From Sphingobium sp. (lineage in GTDB: Bacteria; Pseudomonadota; Alphaproteobacteria; Sphingomonadales; Sphingomonadaceae), in the NCBI GenBank assembly GCA_030148625.1, contig JASBTC010000153.1:1-27075 (forward strand): a stretch of DNA of 27,075 nt, given 5' to 3'. Shown here one piece after another: positions 1 through 10,540 of this stretch. A model generated the notes under the pieces. It searched no databases and had not been told where the DNA came from. It worked only from the letters and a program-made list of their open reading frames with translations. Position numbers and translations under genes: made by a program. The first letter of the stretch is position 1. Each line of letters starts with the position of its first letter.

Positions 1-2590
<2,590 letters not shown>

Positions 2591-2591
2591 T

Positions 2592-2628
2592 ACCAAGCTG
2601 CGACGAGCCTGACTCATCGCAGCTTGGT
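2592..2628. terminator. Strong hairpin after the gyrB-oxygenase pair
   Basis: Perfect 12-bp arms ACCAAGCTGCGA (2592-2603) and TCGCAGCTTGGT (2617-2628). Across one C-A mismatch the stem continues GAG/CTC, leaving a 5-base loop CCTGA (2608-2612). It sits 2 bases after the oxygenase stop and between convergent genes, so it could end transcription from both sides. There is no U tract directly after it, which weakens the classical intrinsic-terminator reading. Confidence 0.6.
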
Positions 2629-2645
2629 GAAGCCCGCGCGGCGCC

Positions 2646-2731
2646 TGAGCGTTTCAAGGTGTGGAGGCGTCAGCCTCCCTGCACCTTCGTATGCGTCGGC
2701 GGAAGCACCATGCTTCCGCCTATGGCGCTCA
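2646..2731. repeat. Clover-leaf-like cluster of nested inverted repeats
   Basis: Three nested inverted repeats share one 86-base stretch. The outer pair is TGAGCG (2646-2651) with CGCTCA (2726-2731). Inner hairpin 1 is AAGGTG-x-GGAGGC / GCCTCC-xxx-CACCTT (2656-2687, loop GTCA). Inner hairpin 2 is a perfect 10-bp stem GGCGGAAGCA / TGCTTCCGCC (2698-2720, loop CCA). The outer right arm overlaps the stop codon of the minus-strand amidohydrolase. This may be a REP/BIME-like genomic repeat or a double terminator between convergent genes. Copy number elsewhere cannot be judged from this window. Confidence 0.5.
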
Positions 2732-4318
2732 GCGTTTGGTGAGTTTTTTAACGGCTGGGCGGTGCAGAATGGGCTGCCCCGAACGCGTGCCCGTCGCCTG
2801 GCCATCCTTCAGCACCAGACCACCATTGACCCAGACGCGCGATATGCCGACCGATAGCGCGGACGGATTCTCGCTGGTCGCGCGATCGGCGATCTGCGCG
2901 GGATCGAACAGGATGAGGTCGGCACGCGCGCCGGGGCGAATGACCCCGCGATCGGTGATCCCCATATGCTGGGCCGTCGCGCCGGTCATCCGGTTGATCG
3001 CCTGTTCCAGCGTCAGAATCTTCTCTTCGCGGACATAGCGCCGCAGCACACGGGGAAATGACCCGATGCCGCGCGGATGAAGATCGCCCAGCATGCCGTC
3101 GCTGCAGATATTGGCGTGCGGCCATGCGATGAGCTTCGCGATATCGTCGCCGCGCATGCTGGTGCCGATCACCATTTCGCGTGCGTCCGGCACCTGCGAT
3201 TCGGCGATCAACTGCATCAGTGCGACGGCCGGATCCACGCCGCGCTGCGCCGCGATCTGCGCGACGGTCTTGCCCACGAGGCTCCGGTCCGGGCTGAATT
3301 CGGAGAGCATCAACCCTTCCGCCGGCGCCAGATGCTTCAGCGCGAATTCGGCGCTTTCGCGATTGGTGAAATCGCGCTTGGGGAACATGACCGTCAGCGT
3401 CGATTGCCAATATTCATAGGGATAGACGTCGCCGGTGATGTTGACGCCGGCGGCCCGCGCACGATCCATGACGCCCAGGAAGCGGTCCGCCTGCCCCCAC
3501 CAGTCGGTCATGGCGAGCTTCATGTGCGAAACCTGCACGGGCATGCCGGTAACGCGGCCGATATTGATGATCTCGTCGAGCGCCGCCCAGATGAACTGAT
3601 CCTCGCTGCGCATATGGCTGATATAGCGGCCGCCGAAACGCGCGGCTTCCTTGGCGAGCGTCAGCACCTCATCCTTGCTGGCATAGATGCCGGGATCATA
3701 TTCGAGCCCCGTCGACAGACCGATCGCGCCGGCCTCCATGCCCTGCCGCACCTGCACACGCATCCGCTCGATCTCGGCGGCGGTGGCGACGCGCTTGAAA
3801 TCCGTGCCGAGCACGGCGGCCCGAATCGAATTATGGCCGATATAGGTGCCGATATTCACCGCGACCGGCGTCTTCTTCATCTTCTCGAACAGCGGTGAAA
3901 GCGGCAGTTCCGATCCGCCGTCCTGGCCGACGATGATCGTCGTGACGCCCTGGCTCGTCACCGGCACCGCATCGGGCTGCTCAAACAACCCGTGATCATG
4001 ATGGCTGTGCGTGTCGATGAAGCCCGGCGACAGCACCTGCCCACCGGCATCGACCACCTGCTCCCCCGCGCGCGGCGCGAGATCGCCCACCGCGACGATC
4101 CTGTCACCTTCGATGCGGACCGACGCGGGACGCGCTGGCGCGCCGGTGCCGTCGACCACCCGCGCACCGGTGATCAGCGTCGATTGCGCCACCGCGACGG
4201 TCGAGACCGTCATCGCGGCGGCGGCGAGGATCGGGCCGCATGCGCTGCGCAACATTGTCCGCCAGCCGCTTGCCCGGAAGGATCGCGACGCCTGAGTCAA
4301 TTCGATAGCCATGGCCAT
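2729..4318 (-). CDS. Exported N-acyl-D-amino-acid deacylase (D-aminoacylase family amidohydrolase)
   Basis: 529-residue amidohydrolase of the D-aminoacylase/N-acyl-D-glutamate deacylase family, expected to hydrolyse N-acyl-D-amino acids to D-amino acid plus acid. Metal-site motifs: H104-x-H106 in GFIDTHSHHDH, H235 in YISHMRSED, H265 in VQVSHMK and the catalytic aspartate D407 in ICSDG; GHNSIR and LSTGLEYDPG are typical of this family. An N-terminal arginine-containing segment followed by a hydrophobic stretch ending VAVA-Q (about residue 45) looks like a signal peptide, so action in the periplasm is likely. I place the start at 4318 because AAGGGA lies just upstream; an in-frame ATG at 4312 is the alternative. 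A longer open frame continues upstream but only through the antisense of the neighbouring gene. It is the last gene of a four-gene minus-strand operon, 23 bases after the serine hydrolase. Acyl-chain and D-residue specificity cannot be read from sequence. Confidence 0.88.
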   Translation of the reverse strand: MAMAIELTQASRSFRASGWRTMLRSACGPILAAAAMTVSTVAVAQSTLITGARVVDGTGAPARPASVRIEGDRIVAVGDLAPRAGEQVVDAGGQVLSPGFIDTHSHHDHGLFEQPDAVPVTSQGVTTIIVGQDGGSELPLSPLFEKMKKTPVAVNIGTYIGHNSIRAAVLGTDFKRVATAAEIERMRVQVRQGMEAGAIGLSTGLEYDPGIYASKDEVLTLAKEAARFGGRYISHMRSEDQFIWAALDEIINIGRVTGMPVQVSHMKLAMTDWWGQADRFLGVMDRARAAGVNITGDVYPYEYWQSTLTVMFPKRDFTNRESAEFALKHLAPAEGLMLSEFSPDRSLVGKTVAQIAAQRGVDPAVALMQLIAESQVPDAREMVIGTSMRGDDIAKLIAWPHANICSDGMLGDLHPRGIGSFPRVLRRYVREEKILTLEQAINRMTGATAQHMGITDRGVIRPGARADLILFDPAQIADRATSENPSALSVGISRVWVNGGLVLKDGQATGTRSGQPILHRPAVKKLTKR

Positions 4319-4341
4319 TCCGTCCCTTTTTGTCGCGCCGG

Positions 4342-5736
4342 TTATTGGGAGATGAAGAAGGAGGACACCTGATTGCCCGGTGCCACCGCATAGCGCACCT
4401 TCATCGTGCGATCGCCGAAGGTGGCGACATAGGTGTAGCTGATGTCGTCGCCCAGTTCCTCGCGCTCGGTGAGTTCCAGCTTGGTGAGCGCGCCGAGCGG
4501 CTTCATCATGTTGGCGAGATACGGATTCACCATCTTGATGAATGCCTCCCCGGCAAGCGGCACGTCCTGCGGGCGCAGCGCGCCGGCACGCGCGGTTTCG
4601 ATCAGCGCGGTGACGCGGCGTGCCGTATCGGGCTCGGCTTTGGGACGCGGGGCCGGTGCCACCAACGCGGGATCCCAGAGCTTGGCGATGCCGTCGACAA
4701 AGGCGTCGAGGTCGGTCTCGGCCGAGTTGGTCAGCAGCACGACCGAGAGATCGTCGCCGAGGTAACGCGAATAATAGGTGCGGAAACCCTGCCAGGCGCC
4801 GCCATGATGATAGCGGGGCTTGCCGCCCGCCATATTGAGGTTCCAGGCGAAGCCATAGGGATAGGGCTTGCCGCTGTTGAGCCGGACGGGGGTATAGATC
4901 TGCTTCCAGCTTGCGGGGCTGAGCACCTTGCCCTGCTCGACGCCGCGCGCCCATGCGATCATGTCGTCGAGCGAGAGATAGAGCGAGCCGTCCGCGGTCG
5001 AATTCATCGTCGGCGAAACGAAATCCTGATTCTTGAGCGCGCCGTCGACAAGCTTGTAGCCCGATGCGCGATGCAGGACGATATCGCCGTCGCTGATGCC
5101 CCGCGCCGTCTTCATGCCGAGCGGCTTGAAGATCTCGGTGTCGAGAATCTCCAGATAGGATTTGCCCGTCGCTTTCTTCACGAGAATGCCGAGCAGCGCA
5201 TAGCCGGTATTGCTGTAGCTCCAGCGTGCGCCGGGCGCGAAGTCGAGCGGCATCGCAGCGGCGATCTTGACGAGTTCGTCGTCGGTATAGTCGCGCCGGT
5301 AATCGAAATCGCTCCCGTAATTGGCGACGCCCGATGTGTGGGTGAGGAGATGGCGGATGGTCATCGTCCGCCAGCTCGCCGGCGCATCCGGCACATATTT
5401 GGAAACCGGATCGTCGAGGCCCATCCTGCCCTGCTCGACCTGTGACATCACCGCGGCGGCGGTGAACATCTTGCCGACCGAGCCCGACTGGAAGATGGTT
5501 TCGGTGGTCACCGGAACATTGTTCTCGACATCGGCCTGGCCATAGCCCTTGGCGACCACGATCTCACCCTTGCGCAGTATCGCGACCGAAACGCCGGGTA
5601 CTTTTTCGTCGCGCATCTCGCGCTCGATGAAGGTGTCGAGCTGCGTCCTGAAGGTCTCGGGATCGGGCGCCGCCAGCGCCGGCGCGGCAACGCAGAGCGT
5701 CGCCACTGCGCATAATGTCTTGGCCAGTCCGAACAT
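4342..5736 (-). CDS. Exported serine hydrolase, beta-lactamase/DD-peptidase-like (PF00144)
   Basis: 464-residue class C beta-lactamase-fold serine hydrolase; the family includes DD-peptidases, D-aminopeptidases, D-amino-acid amidases and esterases. Signal peptide at residues 1-23 (MFGLAKTL...PALAA). Active-site motifs: S86-x-x-K89 (SVGK) supplying the nucleophile and base, Y174-S-N176, and H311-G-G in place of the KTG box, as in many esterase/peptidase members. A separate C-terminal domain follows from about residue 370. The start at 5736 has AGGGGAGA a few bases upstream; an in-frame extension to 5787 lacks such support and would bury the signal peptide. It stands between dgcA (47 bases) and the D-aminoacylase (23 bases), so a role in releasing D-residues from peptides is attractive. 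True beta-lactam resistance activity is not indicated by the context. Confidence 0.87.
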   Translation of the reverse strand: MFGLAKTLCAVATLCVAAPALAAPDPETFRTQLDTFIEREMRDEKVPGVSVAILRKGEIVVAKGYGQADVENNVPVTTETIFQSGSVGKMFTAAAVMSQVEQGRMGLDDPVSKYVPDAPASWRTMTIRHLLTHTSGVANYGSDFDYRRDYTDDELVKIAAAMPLDFAPGARWSYSNTGYALLGILVKKATGKSYLEILDTEIFKPLGMKTARGISDGDIVLHRASGYKLVDGALKNQDFVSPTMNSTADGSLYLSLDDMIAWARGVEQGKVLSPASWKQIYTPVRLNSGKPYPYGFAWNLNMAGGKPRYHHGGAWQGFRTYYSRYLGDDLSVVLLTNSAETDLDAFVDGIAKLWDPALVAPAPRPKAEPDTARRVTALIETARAGALRPQDVPLAGEAFIKMVNPYLANMMKPLGALTKLELTEREELGDDISYTYVATFGDRTMKVRYAVAPGNQVSSFFISQ

Positions 5737-5783
5737 CGTCTCTCCCCTTATGATCTCGTTTGCCGTCGCAGCGGATAACCAGG

Positions 5784-6788
5784 TCACGCGCGCGGCGATT
5801 CACTCCGGCCGCCGCCCCATATGTCTTCGGAACACCAGACCATGCCGTCGCGATAATCGGCGACCGGCGCACGATCGCGGGTCAGCAGCACCGGGCCGTC
5901 GAGATCGACGATGTCGCACAGCTGGCCGACGATGAAGGCCGGCGCCATGGCGAGCGATGTGCCCAGCATATTGCCGACCATCACCTGCATGCCGCGAGCG
6001 CGCGCCGCTTCGACCATCGCCAGCGCCTCGGTCAGGCCGCCGCATTTGTCGAGCTTGATATTGACCACCGAAAAGGCGCTGGGCAGCGTGGCGATCGAGG
6101 CCAGCCCCTGCACGCTTTCATCCGCCGCAAGCGGGATCGGTGACTCGAAGGCTTCGAGATCGGTGTCGCGATCCAGCGGCAGAGGCTGTTCGATCAGCGC
6201 GACCCCCGCCTCCACCAGCACGGGCATCAGCTGTTCGAGACCGGCACGCGAAAAACCCTGATTGCCGTCGACACCCAGCCAGACATCGGGCCGCGCGGCG
6301 CGTGCGGCACGAACGCGCTCGGCATCCAGCCCGTCCCCGGTCAGCTTGAGCTTGAGTGCGCGCGCATCGCCAAATCCGATTGCCCGCTCAGCCACGACCT
6401 CGGGCGGCTCGGCGCCGATCGTCCAAGTGGTCAGGCACGGTTTCGGCACGGAGATGCCTGCATCCTGCCAGGCCGGTCGGCCCGACCGCGCGGCTTCGAG
6501 ATCCCAGAGCGCGCAGTCGAGCGCGTTGCGCGCACCCCCTATGGGCAGCAGCGACTGGAGGCGCGTACGGTCCATGCCCGCACCGAACGCGTCGCCGAGC
6601 GATGCGATGGCGGCGGCGATGCTCGCCGGCGTCTCGCCGAGATAATCGACGCCCGCCGCCTCGCCCCGGCCCTCATGATCGCCATCGCGCACGGTCGCGA
6701 CGACCAGCTCGATCGCGTCATAGCTCCAGCCCGTGATGCGGAACGGGTAGACTAAAGGCCAGGTCTCGATGCGAACCGCGATGTCCAT
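5784..6788 (-). CDS. dgcA: Enolase-superfamily epimerase, likely N-acetyl-D-glutamate racemase DgcA
   Basis: 334-residue enolase-superfamily member of the dipeptide-epimerase/muconate-lactonizing subgroup. The catalytic and metal residues are all present: K146-L-K148 (second lysine acting as base), metal ligands D174 (GVDGNQ), E200 (IEQPL) and D223 (ADES), and the opposite-face lysine K245 in NIKLDK. Taken alone it would be called an L-Ala-D/L-Glu dipeptide epimerase. Placed 18 bases after a DUF1611 gene it matches the published DgcN-DgcA pair, in which DgcA interconverts N-acetyl-D- and N-acetyl-L-glutamate. No signal peptide, so cytoplasmic. The ribosome-binding site is weak (GGCAGA), consistent with coupling to dgcN. 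Either epimerase function is possible; the context favours DgcA. Confidence 0.85.
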   Translation of the reverse strand: MDIAVRIETWPLVYPFRITGWSYDAIELVVATVRDGDHEGRGEAAGVDYLGETPASIAAAIASLGDAFGAGMDRTRLQSLLPIGGARNALDCALWDLEAARSGRPAWQDAGISVPKPCLTTWTIGAEPPEVVAERAIGFGDARALKLKLTGDGLDAERVRAARAARPDVWLGVDGNQGFSRAGLEQLMPVLVEAGVALIEQPLPLDRDTDLEAFESPIPLAADESVQGLASIATLPSAFSVVNIKLDKCGGLTEALAMVEAARARGMQVMVGNMLGTSLAMAPAFIVGQLCDIVDLDGPVLLTRDRAPVADYRDGMVWCSEDIWGGGRSESPRA

Positions 6789-6806
6789 GGTGATCTGCCG
6801 AACCGA

Positions 6807-7817
6807 TCAGTCGAAGCTTGCCGCGATATGCGCGACGAGCGCGCCCGGCCCCGTCGCCACGGGATCGAAACATGGAAGCCCGAACCGGTCGGCGATCGCC
6901 TTCAGATGATCTGCGCGCGCATCGGCGGAAAGCGCCGAGCAATTGATGCTGATGCCGGCGCAGCGCGCCGCCGGATTGATCCGGCGCGCCATTTCTAGAT
7001 TGAGCTCGATGCACTCGGCGAGATCGGGAAGCGGGAAATCGGGATAGCCGTCGACATGCGTCCGGCCCGCCGCATGGCACAGGATGATCGCGTCGGGCTG
7101 CGAGCCATGGAGCAGACCGAGTGCCACGCCCGCATAGGCGGGATGGAACAGCGAACCCTGGCCCTCGATCACATCCCAATGGTCATGGTCATTGTCGGGC
7201 GACAGCGTTTCCGCCGCGCCGGCGACAAAATCGGACACCACGGCATCGATCGGAACGCCTTCGCCCGCGATCAATATGCCCGTTTGTCCGGTCGCGCGGA
7301 ACGTCGCCTTCATGCCGCGTGCCGCCATGTCGCGCGCGATCGCGAGTGCGCTGTATTTCTTGCCGACGGCGCAGTCGGTGCCGACCATCAGCATGCGCCG
7401 GCCGGACCGCTTGCGCCCCGAACCGACCGGAAAGCTGCGCCCCGGTACGCGAACGTCGAACAGCGACGCGCCGGAGGCCCGGGCGGCGGCGGCGATCTCG
7501 GGCACGCTGCCGAGCCGGGCATGCATCCCGCTCGCCACGTTGAGCCCCGCTTCGAGCGCGGCGACGAGCGGCGCGACCCATTCGGGTGCGATGGCGCCGC
7601 CAAAGGGAGTGACGCCGATCACCAGCGTCTGTGCGCCCGCGGCCCGCGCCTGCGCGAAATCCATGTCCTCCAGCCCCAGATCAACGCCGCAGGATGGCAG
7701 CCGCCATTGGCCGACACAGCGCTCGCCCGACCAGTCCACGAGTCCGCACGCCGTCTTGGCATCGAGCCGATCGGCCACATCACCCAGAAACAACAGATAT
7801 TTTCCAGGGATGATCAT
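6807..7817 (-). CDS. dgcN: DUF1611-family protein, likely D-glutamate N-acetyltransferase DgcN
   Basis: 336-residue DUF1611 protein. Members called DgcN acetylate D-glutamate to N-acetyl-D-glutamate as the first step of a D-Glu catabolic route. Visible features: the family N-terminus (KYLLFLGDVADRLDAKTA), VGQWRLPSCG, a P-loop-like segment GTDCAVGKKYSA at residues 146-157, ATGQTGILIAGEGVP, and IEGQGSLFHPAYAG. I chose the ATG at 7817 because the family normally begins directly at this point. An in-frame ATG at 7856 would add 13 residues (MVSRPIL...) and is a real alternative, since the predicted promoter lies upstream of both. First gene of the minus-strand operon and divergent from the permease, with a candidate RpiR operator in its promoter. 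Confidence 0.83.
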   Translation of the reverse strand: MIIPGKYLLFLGDVADRLDAKTACGLVDWSGERCVGQWRLPSCGVDLGLEDMDFAQARAAGAQTLVIGVTPFGGAIAPEWVAPLVAALEAGLNVASGMHARLGSVPEIAAAARASGASLFDVRVPGRSFPVGSGRKRSGRRMLMVGTDCAVGKKYSALAIARDMAARGMKATFRATGQTGILIAGEGVPIDAVVSDFVAGAAETLSPDNDHDHWDVIEGQGSLFHPAYAGVALGLLHGSQPDAIILCHAAGRTHVDGYPDFPLPDLAECIELNLEMARRINPAARCAGISINCSALSADARADHLKAIADRFGLPCFDPVATGPGALVAHIAASFD

Positions 7818-7876
7818 CCGACGCGATCTTTCTTGCAGAATGGGGCGCGACACCATGAGCGCCCCGGAACCGCTTG

Positions 7877-7905
7877 ATAGTTATAAATATCACTCTAGAA
7901 GTCAA
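7877..7905. promoter_or_regulatory. Face-to-face promoters sharing one candidate RpiR operator
   Basis: The 12-mer GTTATAAATATC (7880-7891; on the minus strand GATAT-TTA-TAAC) sits in the spacer of two opposed sigma-70-like promoters. Minus strand: TTGACT (7905-7900), then after 16-17 bases TAACTA/AACTAT, for dgcN. Plus strand: TTGATA (7874-7879), 16 bases, TAGAAG (7896-7901), for the permease. A related sequence occurs twice upstream of the TonB receptor. The intergenic stretch 7818-8001 is strikingly AT-rich around this point. The motif similarity is visible; assignment to the RpiR protein is inference. Confidence 0.45.
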
Positions 7906-7969
7906 CTGACATAAAAATAACAGACCCCCGTCGACCGACACAAACACACCGACGATCTGGAGACCGCGC

Positions 7970-8005
7970 TTGAAAACCTTCCCATCGCCGCCGGTGCCGG
8001 CATGA
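7970..8005 (+). CDS. Possible 11-codon leader peptide coupled to the permease
   Basis: A TTG at 7970 with GGAG about 7 bases upstream opens an 11-codon frame (MKTFPSPPVPA) whose TGA at 8003-8005 overlaps the permease ATG as ATGA. The permease start itself has no convincing Shine-Dalgarno sequence, so translational coupling would explain its initiation. Chance occurrence is quite possible. The competing explanation is that the permease begins further upstream at a non-standard codon, because its frame is open back to 7921. Confidence 0.2.
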   Translation: MKTFPSPPVPA

Positions 8006-9441
8006 AGCCGCTCGCCCGCAAGACCGTCGCCATGCTCCAGGCGAGCGTCGGCGAGAATGGCGCGAAGCTTTCGCCCAATATCGGCCTGTTCGCGCTGATC
8101 TGCTTCGGTGTCGGCAGCACCGTCGGCGCGGGCATCTTCATTCTCACCGGCACCGTCGCCGCGCAGCATTCGGGTCCGGCGGTGGCGCTGTCCTTCCTGA
8201 TCGCCAGTGGAGTCTGCCTGCTTGCCGGGCTCTGCTATGCCGAGCTGGCGGCGATGATGCCGGTTGCGGGCAGCGCCTATTCCTACACCCATGCCTCGAT
8301 GGGTGAGGCAGCCGCCTGGTCGGTGGGCTGGTGCCTCGTGCTCGAATATCTTTTTGCCGGCGCGCTCATCGCGATCGGCTGGTCGGCTTATGCCCAGTCG
8401 GTGCTGCACGATATCGGCCTGGGCGTTCCCGCACTCTTCGCACAGGCGCCGTTCGCGATTTCCGCCGACCGCCAGCTGGTGGCGACGGGATCGATCATCG
8501 ATCTGCCCGCGGTGCTGCTGACGATCGCCTGCACCGCGATGCTGCTGCGCGGCACCGAATTCTCGGCGCGGATCAACACGCTGATCGTCGTGGCCAAGAT
8601 CGGCGCGATGCTGCTTGTCGTGGCGACCGGTTTCGCCTTTGTCGACCAGGCCAATTGGACACCGTTCGTCCCCGCCAATGAGGGGGTGTTCGGCCGGTTC
8701 GGCTGGTCGGGCGTCCTGCAGGGCGCGGGCGTCCTGTTCTTCGCCTATGTCGGGTTCGATGCCGTCTCGACGCTGGCACAGGATGTTCGCGATCCGCAGC
8801 GCACCGTTCCCCGCGCGCTGCTCGCCTCGGTGGGCGTGACGACATTGCTCTATGCGCTTGTCGGGCTCGTCATCACCGGGCTCGTCAGCTACCGGCTGCT
8901 CGACGTTCCCGATCCCGTCTATGTCGCGCTCAACGCCGCGGGCCCGGGGCTCGCCTGGGCCAAGCTGGTCGTCGGCTTCGTCGCGATCGCCGGGCTGGTT
9001 TCGGTGCTGCTGGTCAGCCTGCTCGGCCAGGTGCGCATTTTCTATGCGATGGGGCGAGACGGCCTGTTGCCGGCGGCCTTCACCCGCGTCAGCGCCAATT
9101 CGCACATTCCCTTTGCCGGAACGCTGGTGACGGGCGTGATCGCGTCGATCGCCGCGGGCGTGCTCCCGCTGAGCCTGCTCAGCGAACTCATCTCGATGGG
9201 GACATTGTTCGCCTTCGTCATGGTCGCGGCCAGCGTCATCGTCCTGCGCCGGCGCGAGCCCGGAGTCGCCCGGCCGTTCCGCGTGCCATTCTACCCCTGG
9301 ACGCCGCTGCTCAGCATTGCCGCCTGCCTGTATCTGATGTGGAGCCTGCCGCTGGATACATGGATCCGGCTCGTCATCTGGCTGGCGATCGGCGGTGCGG
9401 TCTATTGGCTTTACGGCCTGAGGCGGAAAAACGGCGGATAG
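8002..9441 (+). CDS. APC-superfamily amino acid permease
   Basis: 479-residue inner-membrane transporter of the amino acid-polyamine-organocation superfamily, closest in style to the cationic amino acid transporter (CAT/YfnA) group. TM1 carries the unwound-helix motif GVGSTVGAGIF (residues 36-46). ELAAMMPVAGSAYSYTHASMGE is followed by about 12 predicted membrane segments in all, with FAYVGFDAVSTLAQDVRDPQRTVP in the middle and MGRDGLLP after TM8, both family hallmarks. Divergent from dgcN across an AT-rich promoter region, so the probable cargo is a D- or N-acyl-amino acid used by that operon. The start ATG at 8002 has weak ribosome-binding context; the frame is open to 7921 and the upstream codons look protein-like, so the true start could be non-canonical and slightly earlier. 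Confidence 0.88.
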   Translation: MKPLARKTVAMLQASVGENGAKLSPNIGLFALICFGVGSTVGAGIFILTGTVAAQHSGPAVALSFLIASGVCLLAGLCYAELAAMMPVAGSAYSYTHASMGEAAAWSVGWCLVLEYLFAGALIAIGWSAYAQSVLHDIGLGVPALFAQAPFAISADRQLVATGSIIDLPAVLLTIACTAMLLRGTEFSARINTLIVVAKIGAMLLVVATGFAFVDQANWTPFVPANEGVFGRFGWSGVLQGAGVLFFAYVGFDAVSTLAQDVRDPQRTVPRALLASVGVTTLLYALVGLVITGLVSYRLLDVPDPVYVALNAAGPGLAWAKLVVGFVAIAGLVSVLLVSLLGQVRIFYAMGRDGLLPAAFTRVSANSHIPFAGTLVTGVIASIAAGVLPLSLLSELISMGTLFAFVMVAASVIVLRRREPGVARPFRVPFYPWTPLLSIAACLYLMWSLPLDTWIRLVIWLAIGGAVYWLYGLRRKNGG

Positions 9442-9452
9442 GGAGATTCGCG

Positions 9453-9513
9453 GTTCGAGGAAAACATCGAACGACGGGAGCGGGTGAGCAGACGGAAGCG
9501 GATCACCCGCTCC
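9453..9513. terminator. Two hairpins between convergent permease and rpiR
   Basis: The first inverted repeat is GTTCGA (9453-9458) with TCGAAC (9467-9472). The second is an 11-bp perfect pair GGAGCGGGTGA (9477-9487) and TCACCCGCTCC (9503-9513), ending just before the rpiR stop codon. They lie between two convergent genes and could terminate both transcripts. No U tract is evident. Confidence 0.45.
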
Positions 9514-9516
9514 GGA

Positions 9517-10419
9517 TCAAGATTTGCCCGCCCGACGCGCGGACGGACTGCCGACATGCCCAGTATAGGATTGATAGAGTTCGGACAGGCGCTCGAGGCG
9601 CTCTTCGACTGGCGCCCCGAGCTCCCCGATCACGTCGTTGACCAGAAGATTGACCACGCAGCCGAGCGCAACCTGTGAGCTCCAGAACAGCTCGACCTCG
9701 GTAGAGGCGGCGATGACGTGGCTGGTGAACTTGCGTATCCAATCGCAGAATTTGTCGGTGAGCATCACCACTGGGATGCCGTTGCGATGCGCCCGTGCGG
9801 CCAGATCATAGGCGTGTTCGGAATAGCGACGCAGATCGATGAGAACCAGGCAGCGTCCTTCGGGATCGCCGGCGAAGATCTCGTGATAATTTCCCGCCGT
9901 CATGTCGACGACGCTGACGCCGTCGCGCGCATATTGCAGCAGATGCGCGAGCGTGGCCGCAACGCCGCGCTCGGTCTGGAAACCGGCGACATGCACATAG
10001 CGGCTGTGCGCCAGCAACGCGACGATCTGTTTCCAGGTCTCGCTTTCCGCCATCGCATAGACTTCGATGATTCCCGCCAGCTCGAGTTCGAGGCTGCGCT
10101 TGGTGCGGTTGCTCTCACCGCGCGCGCCGACGAATTCCGTCACCTGATCGCCGACCAGCCACGGCACGCCCGACATGGTGGTGCGCAGCCCCGCCTTCAG
10201 GTCCTTGAAATGGCGATAGCCCATCTTGCGCGAGAAGCGCCCGACGGTGATCGCGCTCACTTCCAGCTTGTCGGCGATCGAATTGGCGGTCTCGAACGCG
10301 ATCCCGCCGCGGTTGGTCAGGATGAAATTAGCGATCGTGCGCTCTGCCGGCGTGAAGCTCTCAAGGCTGTCCTCGAGCCGCTGCAGCAGATCGCGGGACG
10401 TATCGGCTCCCCCTTGCAC
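9517..10419 (-). CDS. RpiR/MurR-family transcriptional regulator (HTH + SIS domain)
   Basis: 300-residue regulator. An N-terminal HTH_6 domain covers about residues 8-85, with the helix-turn-helix around residues 44-66 (TANSIADKLEVSAITVGRF), and a C-terminal SIS fold covers about residues 120-260 (VHVAGFQTERGVAATLAHLL through VVMLTD). In sugar-phosphate-sensing members the first SIS loop is GxGxS; here it reads AGFQTERG with no serine, so the ligand may not be a phosphosugar. The start is GTG at 10419 with GGGGAGAG about 10 bases upstream; the nearby ATG is out of frame. It lies between the permease (convergent) and the TonB receptor (divergent) and is the only regulator of the locus. It probably controls dgcN, the permease and the receptor through the GATAT-N3-TAAC sites. 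Confidence 0.88.
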   Translation of the reverse strand: MQGGADTSRDLLQRLEDSLESFTPAERTIANFILTNRGGIAFETANSIADKLEVSAITVGRFSRKMGYRHFKDLKAGLRTTMSGVPWLVGDQVTEFVGARGESNRTKRSLELELAGIIEVYAMAESETWKQIVALLAHSRYVHVAGFQTERGVAATLAHLLQYARDGVSVVDMTAGNYHEIFAGDPEGRCLVLIDLRRYSEHAYDLAARAHRNGIPVVMLTDKFCDWIRKFTSHVIAASTEVELFWSSQVALGCVVNLLVNDVIGELGAPVEERLERLSELYQSYTGHVGSPSARRAGKS

Positions 10420-10521
10420 GTCTCATCTCTCCCCGTTCCTCTCGACAAACCGTCTTAGAATAGCCGGTTCGCCTACGCCAGCATGGCCATCGCCCGATCT
10501 CCGCGGGCGCACAAGACATGT

Positions 10522-10533
10522 GTTACTTATATC
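10522..10533. promoter_or_regulatory. Candidate RpiR operator, site 1 (rpiR/receptor intergenic)
   Basis: GTTACTTATATC, which on the minus strand is GATAT-AAG-TAAC. It matches the dgcN/permease site at 7880-7891 at every base outside the 3-base centre. It lies upstream of the receptor promoter in the 220-base divergent region 10420-10639. Function is inferred from position and repetition only. Confidence 0.4.
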
Positions 10534-10540
10534 TCATGGA

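Noticed and set aside
4319..4954. Long upstream extension of the amidohydrolase open frame on the minus strand
   Set aside because: It is antisense-frame translation of the serine hydrolase gene, lacks family similarity, and a good Shine-Dalgarno sequence and signal peptide begin at 4318.
4342..5736. Beta-lactam resistance gene
   Set aside because: It has HGG instead of KTG and sits in a D-amino-acid operon; a peptidase/esterase-type hydrolase is the safer call.
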